Of a stretch of DNA of 44,503 nucleotides, positions 20,397 to 30,665 are shown piece after piece. This DNA comes from Nemertoderma westbladi (taxonomy: Eukaryota; Xenacoelomorpha; Nemertodermatida; Nemertodermatidae). Position 1 is the first letter of the stretch. Each line of letters begins with the position of its first letter. The stretch covers positions 1-44,503 of the forward strand of contig JAUCBJ010005658.1 of assembly GCA_032718475.1 (NCBI GenBank), read 5' to 3'. The notes below the pieces were generated by a model. The model was given only the letters and a program-made list of their open reading frames with translations. It searched no databases and was not told the DNA's origin. Position numbers and translations under genes: made by a program.

Positions 20397-22309
20397 ATAA
20401 CAGTTATTGCTTCTTTATTGCAATGTAGGCAATAAAGGTAAAAGTACCGGTCGACCAGTAACCAGTAGGCCTAACTACCTAACCACCCGAACCGGTACTT
20501 ACAGCAGTACAGGTACTAGTATTATTTCGATTGTGATATATTGTATATTGTAGGCTGTTAGGGGATTAGGGATTGATCAACCCTTATTCCTTTGTATGGT
20601 TTACTTATTTCTGTCAGTTTTATTTATTTGTAGGTTAATATTGAACAGAAGGCATGTAAGCCTGCTCAGATTGTATAAATAATTTGTAGGCTGGATTGTT
20701 GTCTGGCTGTTGTCAGGTCCGAAGAGATTGCAGTGTGTGTAGAGTGTATGTCCGATAAAGTACTAGTTAGGAACATGGGGGCAGCCAGTGCTGTAAGGTA
20801 AATCCCCCCCGAAAGAATAAGTCGTACTACTCGGTTAGAACGCATACTAACTAACCATTTCGGAGTCTGCATATACTGTAGTTTATTTAGGCTTGATAGT
20901 AGTCTGCCAGCATTTGGTTTGTATTTTGTTTGTGTAGTCTGTACGGGTAGCGTAATATTTATTATTCAGAGTTTATGCGATTATTCGCAACATACATACC
21001 CTAAGTTTATTCCTACAGTTATTGTGCTTGTTATACATACCGTTATAGTTAAATTAACCCCGGTACTACATCAGGGCTGTTCGGCGTAGGTAAAGACTAG
21101 TGATTTTATGCTCTGGTCACTCCGGCAGATACCGTGGTTCTTTTAGCTGTACAAGTATTTTTAACTGCTGGTTATTTGTTGTATAAGTACTTGTACCTAA
21201 TTTAGGGTTTAGTGTACAGTGCTTTCTGAAGGTAATTAGTGTGTAGGCAGTATATTTGTGTTGTAAAGTGGTTAATAGGCACGTTAGCTATAGTAGGCTG
21301 CGGTAATTAACTTCTAGGTAGGAACACTCCGTGTATATAACGTAGTACTTATAGCGCTACAGCTATAAGTCGTCAGACAGTGGTATTTTTCCTATCTAGA
21401 CAACGCAATTTATTTTCTACTGCTTTATTATTTTCAAATACCGTAGTATCCTGTCTGTTTGTAATAACCAGAAATTCTAACCCCTTGTTAGGCTGGTTTG
21501 TAGACTTCTTGTAAAATTACCCCTAAAAATTCGTACGTGTAATTTTTGTGTTTATTTAGAGATTGTAATCTCACCCCGCAATTGTACGTAATTTGTAGTA
21601 ATAAGTAACTTAGGCAAGTAGAATTATTTGTTTTAGTGTCCAAAACAATAGGTAGCACTCCACTGAGAGCGTACAGCTTCTGTGTAGTGATTCCTTACCA
21701 GAAATAATAACATTTATTTCAAACATTGAAAAAAACCCATAAAAGGGTATATATATATTTATTATAAATCAACTCAAACCGATTTATAAAACAGTAGGCC
21801 TGTCATACATCAATTAGGTCTTAATATCAGTTGGACTACTGCTTAAATAACGGTAATAAAGTAAAGTAAAGTAACTAAGTAACCCTAAAATTCAGAAATT
21901 CAATTATTCTAAAATAATTGACATACCGGTATTTACAATAGGCTTATTATATTTATTTCTATAAATTTAAGCTGAAATTATATACCGGTATTCTGTAATT
22001 AATTCTAGTCTATAATTATACTTATATACTATAAGTGTAAGTGGTATACCGGTATTCACAGTAGGCTTATTATATATTTATATATACTTGCGCTGAAATT
22101 ATATACCGGTATTCTGTGACAAACCTAGTCTGTAATAATACTTATATATATACTATAAGTGTATACCGGTACTCTAATATATTGTATATATATCACGTTA
22201 CATAGAGTAACGATATCGGTAATTAATTACTAGGCTAACAGTTGATACTGAATTACTAGACTTGCTTTAACTGTAATATAGCAGTAAGCATTCAACTGTA
22301 CAAACAAAC
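20397..22309 (+). other. Leader of the LTR element with TACCGGTA repeats
   Basis: Non-coding sequence between the 5' LTR and gag. The usual tRNA primer-binding site, expected to begin TGG right after the LTR, is not visible. Instead, bases bridging the junction (CAATAACAGTTATTG, 20395-20409) form a short palindrome. At about 21921-22180 a ~120-base unit is repeated about twice; each unit contains ATACCGGTATTC and a CTTATATACTATAAGTGTA block that can pair. This could serve in dimerisation or packaging, but that is inference. Confidence 0.6.
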
Positions 22310-24744
22310 ATGTCTGACACAAAGCAAAACCTGTCAGACAGTCTCCTAGATACAACCATCTGTGACCCAGATAGGAGTGCTGAACGTTTGAGACCAAAGT
22401 TCAACTCACCTCCTACTGTAAGAAAGGTCATCCCTCCAGTAGTAGTATCAGACCCTAGGCTAGTCAAACACCGTAGGTCTATCATAGGCACTCAGGCTCA
22501 AGTCAAGCGGGACCAAGAAGCAGCTGTTAAACAGCAGCAACACGCGAGCCGAGAACTTATTTCTCAGCGGCCCGATAGCTCCAGTAGTTCAGATACTGTA
22601 GAGCTGACACCCGAGCGCGGAGCAAAGATGGCAGATGCGGTTTATTCGGATCCCCTTCTCATTCTTCCTGCATCCGTACTCACTAGGGTATTGATTGCGG
22701 TGGAGGAACACCAAATTTATTGGGCGAGAAGTAAGCGATCGACCAAGGACAGTTATGCGGGATACACAAGGGAGGAACTGAAGTCTATTGTCGAGTCGCA
22801 ATGGAACTTCCCCGGACCCAGACTCCCGTTTAACTTATCGGAAGCTGCCTGGAAAGACTTACAGAGGATGGGAGTGACAAAAGACACTAGTGATCCAGCT
22901 GTGTGGAAGAGGTCGGCAGCAGGATATGTACGTACAGGGATTCTTCAGCTCTTTGGAGCGATTAGAGGAACAACTGTTTCAACAACCCCAAGGACCTCAA
23001 GAGCAGGGAGAGCTGCTTTATCAAGTTCGAGAAAGAATTCTAAGAATCAGACTAATCCTATCGGCCTTTGAGGAAGCTTCGAAGAGAACCCAAGACATAT
23101 CGTTGCAAGTTGCCGTCAAGACTTGGTTCCAACGGGTGAGTCTTTAAGGTTCAAGGAACGACCCAGTGGAAAATTCAGCTGGCTGAGCGCTCAACCCATG
23201 GAGAATCAACAGACGCTACCTTTTCTCAAGTGGAAAGCGAAGCGACAGCAGAGAAACCGCAGAAGAGGGACGCTATTGACATCTATCTGTCAGACTATCA
23301 ACGATTTCTAGGTGATGAAGAGTTGAGGAGACCGCTGGCTGGACTTCGCCCTAATAGTGAAGGAGCCAAGTTTGTGCTGGACGCAATAGATGCGGAAATG
23401 CTAGCTGCGAACCAAGCTAAATTTGATGAAAGCATCTGCATCGCTAAGGTTCAAGAAGAACAAGTAAAGAAAAAACGTATAGAAGACCGAAAGGCGGCAG
23501 CAGCGGCAGCTGCAGAAGTTGAAAGAAAAGCGGCAGCGGCAGAAGTAGAAGCGGAAAGAAAGGCAGCAGAAGTGGAAAGGAAAGCGGCAATGGCAGCGGC
23601 AGAAGCGGAAAGAAAAGCGGCCGAAGTGGAAAGAAAAGCAGTAGCGGCAGAGGCAAAAGCAGCAGCTGGAGCAGTAGAAGCGGAAAGAAAAGCAGCAGTG
23701 GCAGAGGCAAAAGCGGCAGTGGCAGTGGCAGAAGCAGAACGGAGGGCATCTGAAGAGGCAGCCCAACTAGAGTTAGAAAATCTTCAAGAGAAGCAAGACA
23801 ACTTCAATAAACAGATAACAGCTAGTCAAATGCAGATGATGAGTCGATCTACTCCCAAAAGACAGGGATTTACATCATCTGATGAAGGCGATACCACCGA
23901 TCCTGAAGGCGGAGGAAATAGATCTCGTTCCAACAGACGTAGAAGAATGCCTCACAGTCAGAAATTGCCTGATTTGCCCCCAGCCGTGAGAAGGCAACTA
24001 GCTAGCACAGACTTAGGTAGTACAGAACCCACAGACCAAATTATTAGATTAGAAAGACTCCCTACTATAGTAGATGAGCCTGAAATAATTAGGCCTGTTC
24101 TCGAAGCCACCCCTTCGGTGACAGAGACACCTGTACTCCAAGAACCTACCTCTAAATTCCCTTTGCACAGCACTAAACTACCTGTGCCCAGCAGAACAAC
24201 CCTTGAGACAGTTCCTGTCCTGGACTCCGAGCGAAATATCAATGATTTGTCGCCCGTTGTCCCTCGTCCACCCGCTACTATGTTGGCGGCTCCCGCTTTG
24301 GCGGTAGAGTGGGTGGATGAGGGACGGCGGGAGATGGGTCTCCTGCTCGGGCAGCTGAGGGAACACCGTTCGTGTTCCTCTCAGCAGGTCCGGGAGATGG
24401 AAGGGACTGTTCAGCAGTTAAAGGGAACAGTCAGAGAGGGCAGGTTAGAGTTGCAAGAAGTGCAGCAGAGTATCGCGTTAGAACGTGATAAATTAGTAAA
24501 TATACAAAAGGGTATACCACCACCCCCTGTAACAATGTGTCAACCTGTTAGGTCTGAAGTATTTCATGCGCAAGGTGTGGAGCCTACACGCATCTATACT
24601 GCTAGTGAAGTAGAAACTCCTATAGTAAACCCTATTAAGGGTAATTATAAACCTGTTGACAATGATATTCCATATAGACCTGATCATAATCCGAGAAATT
24701 TATATACCGATAACTCGATATTAAATAACACGATGGCCCAATAA
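22310..24744 (+). pseudogene. Gag-like first ORF of the LTR element (frameshifted)
   Basis: The ATG at 22310 opens a 253-codon frame (MSDTKQNLSD...). Around 22950 the sensible frame moves to 22890-23147 (LFQQPQGPQEQGELL, LSAFEEASKR), then near 23140 to the frame that runs to 24744. The third part has LSDYQRFLGDEELRRP, then a ~100-residue Ala/Glu/Lys/Arg repeat (about 23460-23760; units such as AAEVERKAA and AEAERKAA) that should be a long coiled coil. An acidic/Ser-rich linker and a second helical region (REMEGTVQQLKGTV) follow. I cannot match it to a named domain. Position between leader and capsid-like ORF, and the coiled coil, suggest a structural Gag extension. Confidence 0.6.
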
Positions 24745-24759
24745 AGTTTAAGGCGTCAA

Positions 24760-26179
24760 ATGGCTAGAACCGAAGCCCGTCAAGCGGTAAAGGTGGGAGA
24801 GATCGTCAAGTTCAATGGAGATGAGATGAAATGGTTACCTTTTAATGAATATTATAAAGATAACATAACTCTGTGCTATCTAACGGAGAGAAACTTAGAT
24901 TCCTCATCGAGTGCTTGGAAGGACCTCCCAAGTTAATGGCGTTAAAGTTTATTGGACATCCAGATGGATTAAGACAAGTTTGGGATACACTAAACATCAG
25001 GTATGGTAATAGGACTAACATAGCTAGGTATTTGTATGCGAAATTAATGGCGCCCCGAAAGTTTCTTAGCAGCTGGATTATAGAGTTTTCCGACGAGATT
25101 CAGGAGATCTGTAGACAGCTAGATTGGTTAGGTAAGTCTCATGAATACCAGAATTCTATGGTTGTAGGAGCCTTAGCATCAACTTTGCCAAAGGGTGGAG
25201 TAGGTACACGCTGGGACAAGAAAGTGTTATATATGATGGAACAGAACAGTCCAAAGAGAAGACACCGGAAAATAAGGTAAGTGAGAAACCCGTTTCTAGG
25301 AGAAAGGTAATACCAGTGTGTTATACAGACGATGGCGAAAGCCAGGCCTCTCAAGAGGAGGACAGCGGGAAAGACACTGAAAGATCTTACTATGTCAACA
25401 AAGCGCCTAAAGACGTAAGTAAATTCAAGTCTCGAACCAGTGACAGGAGAGAACAGGTAAGAAAAACTCCTCCTACGTCTCCTAAGAGAATTCATGGAAG
25501 AAAGCCCGAGGAAAGAACGAGTGTGCACAACGTTACCCAAGGTAAGGTAAGTAACATCAAACCAAAATGTGTGCTGTGCGACGGGCCCCACCGTTTGAGT
25601 GTGTGTGATGAATTCCTAAGGAAGTCACTAAAAGATAGACGTGAAGTCATGTGGGATAAGCGGTTATGTTATAATTGCCTCAGACGAGGACACCAACGGC
25701 GAACCTGTTACTCCGACGAAAGGTGTGCTAAGTGCGGCACGAAACATCATATCTTGTTGCACACTGAATTCGAAAGAAACAGCCCGAGTCAGGTAAGTGA
25801 GTCCGAACTCCATGTCCAATTCAGTGATGTGAACGACACTGACCAAAGTTCTGAGATGGAAGGATTCTATACGGATGAATTCTCCGACGAAAACGAATCC
25901 TGTTACTTAATAAACACCGCAGTGTATCGAGCACTTACGTATGAGACAGAAACCGATAGTGAGCTCCCCCTAACTACTCCTGACCGACAACCATCTTGGA
26001 AAGCGCCAACTTCCAACGTAGGAATCCGAGAATTTCACGTAGTGCAGTTGAGAGTCCACGGGCCCGAAAAGAGCTATATAGTGAACGCCCTCCTTGACTC
26101 CGGCAGCACAGGAACATTCATCGACAAAGAACTAGCTGAAGACATCTTTGCTGGACAACCCAAGTTCCGAACTAGTTGA
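24760..26179 (+). pseudogene. BEL/Pao Gag capsid, zinc knuckles and protease
   Basis: Starts at ATG 24760 (IVKFNGDEMKWLPF, like the FDG....W..F start of DUF1759 BEL gag). After a one-base shift near 24870 it continues at 24873-25280 with LRFLIECLEGPPKLMAL, VWDTLNIRYG and YAKLMAPRKF. A second shift near 25250 leads to the 25316-26179 frame. There C85VLC88DGPH..C and C118YNC..H126..C131 form nucleocapsid zinc knuckles, followed by CAKCGTKHHILLH, the typical BEL/Pao triplet. The aspartic protease motif ALLDSGSTGTFID (DSG at residue 261) lies near 26095. The frame ends soon after at 26179. At least three frameshifts show it cannot make a single polyprotein. Confidence 0.88.
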
Positions 26180-26555
26180 ACCTTGCAGGAATTATGCAGG
26201 TTTGGAAATCTACAGTAGCTACAGACTACTATGTAGGCGCGTTGTCCACCCCCCAGGATGAACTAGGAGAACACAGTATAAGGTCAGTAAAAATGGTGGC
26301 GATAAAGAACTTCGCTACCAGCCAAGTGGAACCTTATAACTGGGATGAGGACTATTTCACCCAGCAGCATAAGATACCTAGATTCAACACAGACTACCCT
26401 GGAGTGCAAATACTCATCGGCCAAAATGCGCATGAGGCGCTTGAGACATTGGAGAAACGGCCTGCTCAACCACAACCACTGCAAACCTATGCGGGAAGAA
26501 CAAGAGTAGGTTGGTACCTCACTGGACCTTCCCGTAGGACACTCATGGAAAGGCA
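26180..26555 (+). pseudogene. Protease-to-RT linker of the BEL/Pao pol
   Basis: The frame 26176-26555 contains VQILIGQNAHEAL and TRVGWYLTGP, matching the VDVLIG.D and T..GW...GP blocks at the protease end of BEL/Pao polyproteins. It is then split by LINE copy 2 at 26555/26556 and resumes at 29914 with the duplicated ATGGAAAGGCA. Confidence 0.8.
26545..26555. repeat. Target-site duplication of LINE copy 2 (left, 11 bp)
   Basis: ATGGAAAGGCA here and at 29914-29924 flanks LINE copy 2. This is an ordinary length for LINE target-primed reverse transcription, in contrast to the 71 bp duplication of copy 1. Confidence 0.85.
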
Positions 26556-27056
26556 GGTCAGGTCAGGTCCAGGTCAGGTCAGGTATTCTAGGTCATTGAT
26601 CAAGAAAACTTGCCACCTCCATGCAGCATAAAGGAGGTGCCACCTGTAGCTGCATAGACCCTCTTACTAGGGCAAATCTGGTCCTGTAACTAGGACCTCC
26701 TTCGTTCTGGGATAAGGACCCCTTGGTCCTGGATTAAGGACCCATATACTTGGCTGCAGGGGCATATGGCCTGACCAGGCAGATGGTGATCTACCAATGG
26801 CTGGTTAGGAGTAGAGTGTTCTCATGTCCACTCTGAGGGCACTTCACTGCGACCTGCACCTGGCAGCAAGGGTACAGGGCATGACCCAGCAGATGAGCTG
26901 CAACAGCCAATGGTGGGTCATGTACGCCAGAGTAGATATGGGTGATGGGCCTCATATCTGACTCCATTGCGACACCCACCCTGTGGAATGGCAAACCAGG
27001 GTGTGGTATTTGCCCCGAGAGCTGACTCGGCAAAAAAGCACCCCCCAACCCCCACT

Positions 27057-27805
27057 ATGGATTACATTAGCAATGCGGAGGTCCGGCCACTAGAGGCCAG
27101 TGGAATTACCGGACACAATCGGCCTCACAGGCGTCAGTTAACTCCTGACCGGCTGCCTGTCTCACCCCCTACTGGAGAGAGAGCAGCCAACAATTCTTTG
27201 AGTCCCTTTCCTGATGACCTTTCTGGCCCAAACCCTGGGTCACCAGGGAGGCCAGATTGTGATGGGGAGAGGGATTCTGGAGTTGGAGGCTACTCTCATG
27301 TTCCCCTGTAGAGGAGGTGGAAAATTTCTACCACAATCTACAAGCAGCAACTGATGGAGTGGATCAGCATGCATTCTTAACATTCCTGGGAGACTTTAAT
27401 GCAAGTCTGCATCAATCACCTACATCGCCCTGGGTCTATAGCAATAGTGTTAACCGAAATTCTGTCCATCTTCAGGATTTTATCTCTGGAAATGAATTGT
27501 TTACGGCTGGAACCCAGTTCAAGAAGCGAACTGGAAAGCTATGGACTCATAGTGGACCCAGTGGTCACAAGTCCCAGATAGACCATATTCTGTTTCGTAG
27601 GAAATACAGGAGCTCTATACAAGACTGTAATGCATTTACACTTCGACCCTTCTCCAGTGATCACCGCCTTATTGTGGCCAAGGTAAGACTTAGTCTGCGT
27701 GCTAGCAGAACAACGAAATCTGCCTTGCCACGGCATGACTGGTCCTCTCTGTTGCAACAGCCAAGTGTGAGATCCAGCTTCACACTACAGCTGAGCAACA
27801 GGTAA
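27057..27805 (+). pseudogene. LINE copy 2 endonuclease remnant
   Basis: The ATG at 27057 (MDYISNAE) runs without a break into SPFPDDLSG, which shows that copy 1 has a frameshift here. The frame stops at 27311 because of the deletion that joins GYSHVP to the coding for EEVENFYHN. The right half (27317-27805) retains GDFNASL with its catalytic Asp, QIDHILFR and SSDHRL, but the N-terminal Asn and Glu of the active site are lost. It ends in a stop at 27803 caused by a local change (CAGGTAAGAGG where copy 1 has CAGGTATGAGG). The endonuclease is inactive. Confidence 0.88.
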
Positions 27806-28265
27806 GAGGCGGCTTGCCTCTGAGGCGGCAGATCACTGTGAGGGCTATACTGCCTTTACAGAAGCAGTTAAGTTAGCAGCTGCAGAAACAGTTCCTGTAT
27901 ACCCTCGAAACAGGAAAAGGGCCCCCTGGACTGACAACAAAATTCAGAAGTGCCGAAATGACCTTCATAAGGCGCAGAAAGAGTCCCGACTCAAACAGAC
28001 TACAGCGGCCAAGAATGCAGTTAAAGCTGCATCTAGGTCCCTGAACAGGCAGTACTCTGTTAATCTACAGGAGCTAATAAACCAACAGGTTGATGCCATC
28101 AATGATGCTGACGACAGCAGGCAATCATCCCAGGCATGGAAATCTATCAATCTGCTTACTGGGCGGAAAAGCCAACCAACCACCAAGGTTAAGGCTGAAT
28201 CACCAGCCGATCGCCTCAATGGTTGGAAAGCCCACTTTGAAAAGCTCCTCAATAATGACAGGGTA

Positions 28266-29879
28266 TTGCCTGATAACTTTATAGAAGTAAAAGTGTCTGA
28301 GTCTGTACTCCCAGATATTCCCATTGGCGATATCTCCTTTGCAGAAGTGAAGGCTGCTGCAAAGAGCATTAAGACCAATCGTGCCAGTGGAGTAGATGGT
28401 GTTCCCCCTGAGGTCTTTAAAATACCTGAGTGTTTAAAGCTCATCTATCCCAGACATGGGGTAGACATGTACCGTACAACAAGAGTCCCACAAGAAATGA
28501 AAACAAATAAGTTGGTGCCAGTTCCCAAGAAGGGCAACCTAACACTCTATGGTTCTTTTCGAGGAATCTCATTGATCTCGATTGCTGCAAAACTATACAA
28601 TAGAATTCAATTAAATCGCATCAGGGATCCCATTGAGAGACTGCTCCGTGGAAATCAGAATGGGTTCCGTAAAGGTCGTGGGACTATGGGGGCCATTTTG
28701 GCACTTAGAAGGATAATTGAAGAGTTATCAAAAAAGAAAGACAGGCATCTGGCTGTTATCTTTGTTGACTTCTTCAAGGCCTTTGATTCAGTCTCTCGCT
28801 CACGTATGTTCAGCATACTTTCATTATATGGGATTCCTGATGAAATTATTGCAGCAATCAGATCAGTATACGATGGTTCGACAACATTTGTGTCTACTGT
28901 TGACGGTGACACAGAACCATTTGAAGTGTTATGGGGCGTCCTCCAAGGAGACACACTTGCACCATTCTTGTTCATTATTGTGGTTGACTATGTTCTACGC
29001 ATGTCCTTAGATCATCATAATGATGATGGGGTGATGATAACTCCACCTACTGGCTCCAGAAGTCGAGGAAATCCTGCCAAGTACCTAACTGATCTAGACT
29101 TTGCTGATGACTTAGGAGTACTCTCAGAATCATTAGAGGGAGCCCAGCGGCTCCTCAGCTCATTAGAACATGCTGCTTCTAGTGTTGGTCTTTTTATTAA
29201 CTCCAGAAAGACCAAAATTCTGACAGTTAACTTTGAAAGTCCTCAGCAAGTCTCTGATCGGATGAGCATAAGCTCAAAGGATGGTATGCTTGAGCATGTG
29301 GACGACTTCTGTTACCTGGGATCATGGATCCGGAAGTCAGGTGAGGACCTTCGAATACGTAAGGGAAAGGCATGGGCAGCCTTGAATAGGCTTTCCAGGA
29401 TTTGGAAGTCACCTAGAATTAATCGGAAACTTAAGGTCCGATTATTTAGAGCAGCAGTAGTTCCAGTACTCCTCTACGGGAGTCCATGCTGGGCTCTAAC
29501 TGCTGAGGACACCAAATCTCTGGATGGCACATTCACAAGAATGCTACGCCGGGTACATTGTGTCAAGTACAATGCACACATCTCCAACCAGACACTATAT
29601 AACATTGGAGGTTTCTCATTGGTTCCCCCAAGCTTGACACTAGAACAAAATCGCCTCCGCTTTGCAGGACATTGCTTTCGCCGTGAGGACCAGCCAGTGC
29701 ATAATCTTGTACTTTGGCAGCCTCATGGAGTGAATAAGCATGGTGGACAGCCCATGACTTTCTTGAGACGCATCTTAAAGGACACTGGCCTTAAAGATGC
29801 GGATGATCTAGCTAATGTCATGGGTGATAGGGAGTTGTGGCGGTGCAATTTTGTTGACAAGCCGGCACAGCATTCTTAA
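28266..29879 (+). CDS. LINE copy 2 reverse transcriptase, 537-codon open frame
   Basis: This is the longest intact RT frame of the family in the window. It begins in the pre-RT linker; coding sequence upstream (27806-28265) is colinear with copy 1 but shifted, so 28266 is not a genuine start. Motifs in order: RASGVDGVPPEVF (39-51), RGISLIS (99-105), NQNGFRKGRGT (130-140), FVDFFKAFDS (166-175, first catalytic Asp), VLQGDTLAP (225-233), LDFADD (277-282, second and third Asp), then CYLGSWIR, VLLYGSPCWAL and RFAGHCFRREDQPVHN. It ends at 29879, shortly before the family 3' end. The RT could be competent, but the element lacks a working endonuclease. Confidence 0.9.
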   Translation: MPDNFIEVKVSESVLPDIPIGDISFAEVKAAAKSIKTNRASGVDGVPPEVFKIPECLKLIYPRHGVDMYRTTRVPQEMKTNKLVPVPKKGNLTLYGSFRGISLISIAAKLYNRIQLNRIRDPIERLLRGNQNGFRKGRGTMGAILALRRIIEELSKKKDRHLAVIFVDFFKAFDSVSRSRMFSILSLYGIPDEIIAAIRSVYDGSTTFVSTVDGDTEPFEVLWGVLQGDTLAPFLFIIVVDYVLRMSLDHHNDDGVMITPPTGSRSRGNPAKYLTDLDFADDLGVLSESLEGAQRLLSSLEHAASSVGLFINSRKTKILTVNFESPQQVSDRMSISSKDGMLEHVDDFCYLGSWIRKSGEDLRIRKGKAWAALNRLSRIWKSPRINRKLKVRLFRAAVVPVLLYGSPCWALTAEDTKSLDGTFTRMLRRVHCVKYNAHISNQTLYNIGGFSLVPPSLTLEQNRLRFAGHCFRREDQPVHNLVLWQPHGVNKHGGQPMTFLRRILKDTGLKDADDLANVMGDRELWRCNFVDKPAQHS

Positions 29880-29924
29880 AAATGCAGCTGCAATGCAGCA
29901 TGCCGATACTAGTATGGAAAGGCA

Positions 29925-30665
29925 ACCCAAAGATCGGGTCCATCAGGAGAGTGAATGGGAAGAAGACATCAGTGAGGGATAGACGACCATAACTGAGGGA
30001 ACACCATACTCCTCAGATAATGACGATATTAACTCCAATGTAGATCAATGGAGACATTGCCCCGAGACGATTAATCTAGCCGACATCGCTTCCAGAGGAG
30101 CAACTCCTCAAGAACTGACAGATACTCCAGACTGGTTAGGTGGACCCGACTTCCTAAGTAAAGAAGATGAATGGCCTCCCCATCTTACCACGGCTGAGAT
30201 TAGACAAGCCAAGGGAGCGGAGAAAGTCAAACCTAAAACCCAGACGAGTAAATCAAGGTTATTTAAACCCGTGATAGATCTGTCTGTGCTACACATTGAC
30301 AGGGACGACGCTGTGGATCTAAACTCCCCCACCGCGAACAGATCTGTTGTGGAGATCAGAGAGAGAGACTGGAGATCTGGAACACCAGATGTCTCGCAGG
30401 GACTCTCACCTCTCCTGCCGGGAGCGATGGACCACTATAGCTCCTGGAATCGGCTTTGTAAGGCTGTCGTGTATTTGAAGTGATGTTTCTATCGTCACTA
30501 TTCCAGGACAAAGAGGAAACCTGGAATTGTCTTCGAGACGCAGCAGCTCAATCGCCCAATCGGTCGTTTATGTTTACTGGAAAGAGACAGAGAACTCCGG
30601 AAACTATGGAAGGCAAGATACTCTTCCCACGACCACTTCCCTAATACAACCAACATCTAGGGACT
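29925..30665 (+). pseudogene. BEL/Pao pol remnants: RNase H end, integrase N-terminus and integrase tail
   Basis: After the LINE, the frame resumes and soon stops (29981). It then reopens with QWRHCPETINLADIASRG (about 30048-30100), the end of RNase H, and WLGGPDFLSKEDEWP. The frame 30271-30483 ends HYSSWNRLCKAVVYLK, the start of the integrase in BEL/Pao. After this the integrase zinc finger and DDE core are missing, but FETQQLNRPIGRLCLLE (about 30530-30590) resembles the basic C-terminal tail (DUF5641-like G.Y.RPV.KL..LE). So both the RT and the integrase core have been removed while their edges survive. Confidence 0.8.

Larger units (their letters stand above)
26556..29913 (+). mobile_element. 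APE-type LINE, copy 2
   Basis: Plus-strand copy of the family at 8057-11827, inserted in the LTR element in the same orientation as its host. The 5' tip has about five GGTCA units (AGGTCAGGTCAGGTCCAGG...). The leader matches copy 1, and the 3' end is GCAGCATGCCGATACTAGT. An internal deletion at 27307/27308 removes about 370 codon-aligned bases of the endonuclease. The 11 bp target duplication is intact. Confidence 0.92.

Noticed and set aside
23401-23766. Cys/Phe-rich and Leu/Pro-rich minus-strand frames opposite the gag coiled coil
   Set aside because: Antisense shadows of the Ala/Glu/Lys repeat codons.
25272-25800. Several GTAAGT words that look like splice donors in the gag region
   Set aside because: They fall within coding frames that align with BEL/Pao motifs; frameshifts explain the breaks more simply, and acceptors are not paired with them.
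26545-29924. LINE insertion as the cause of the missing RT in the LTR element
   Set aside because: The 11 bp target duplication rejoins the frame exactly (MERQ...), so the RT deletion lies further downstream and is separate.
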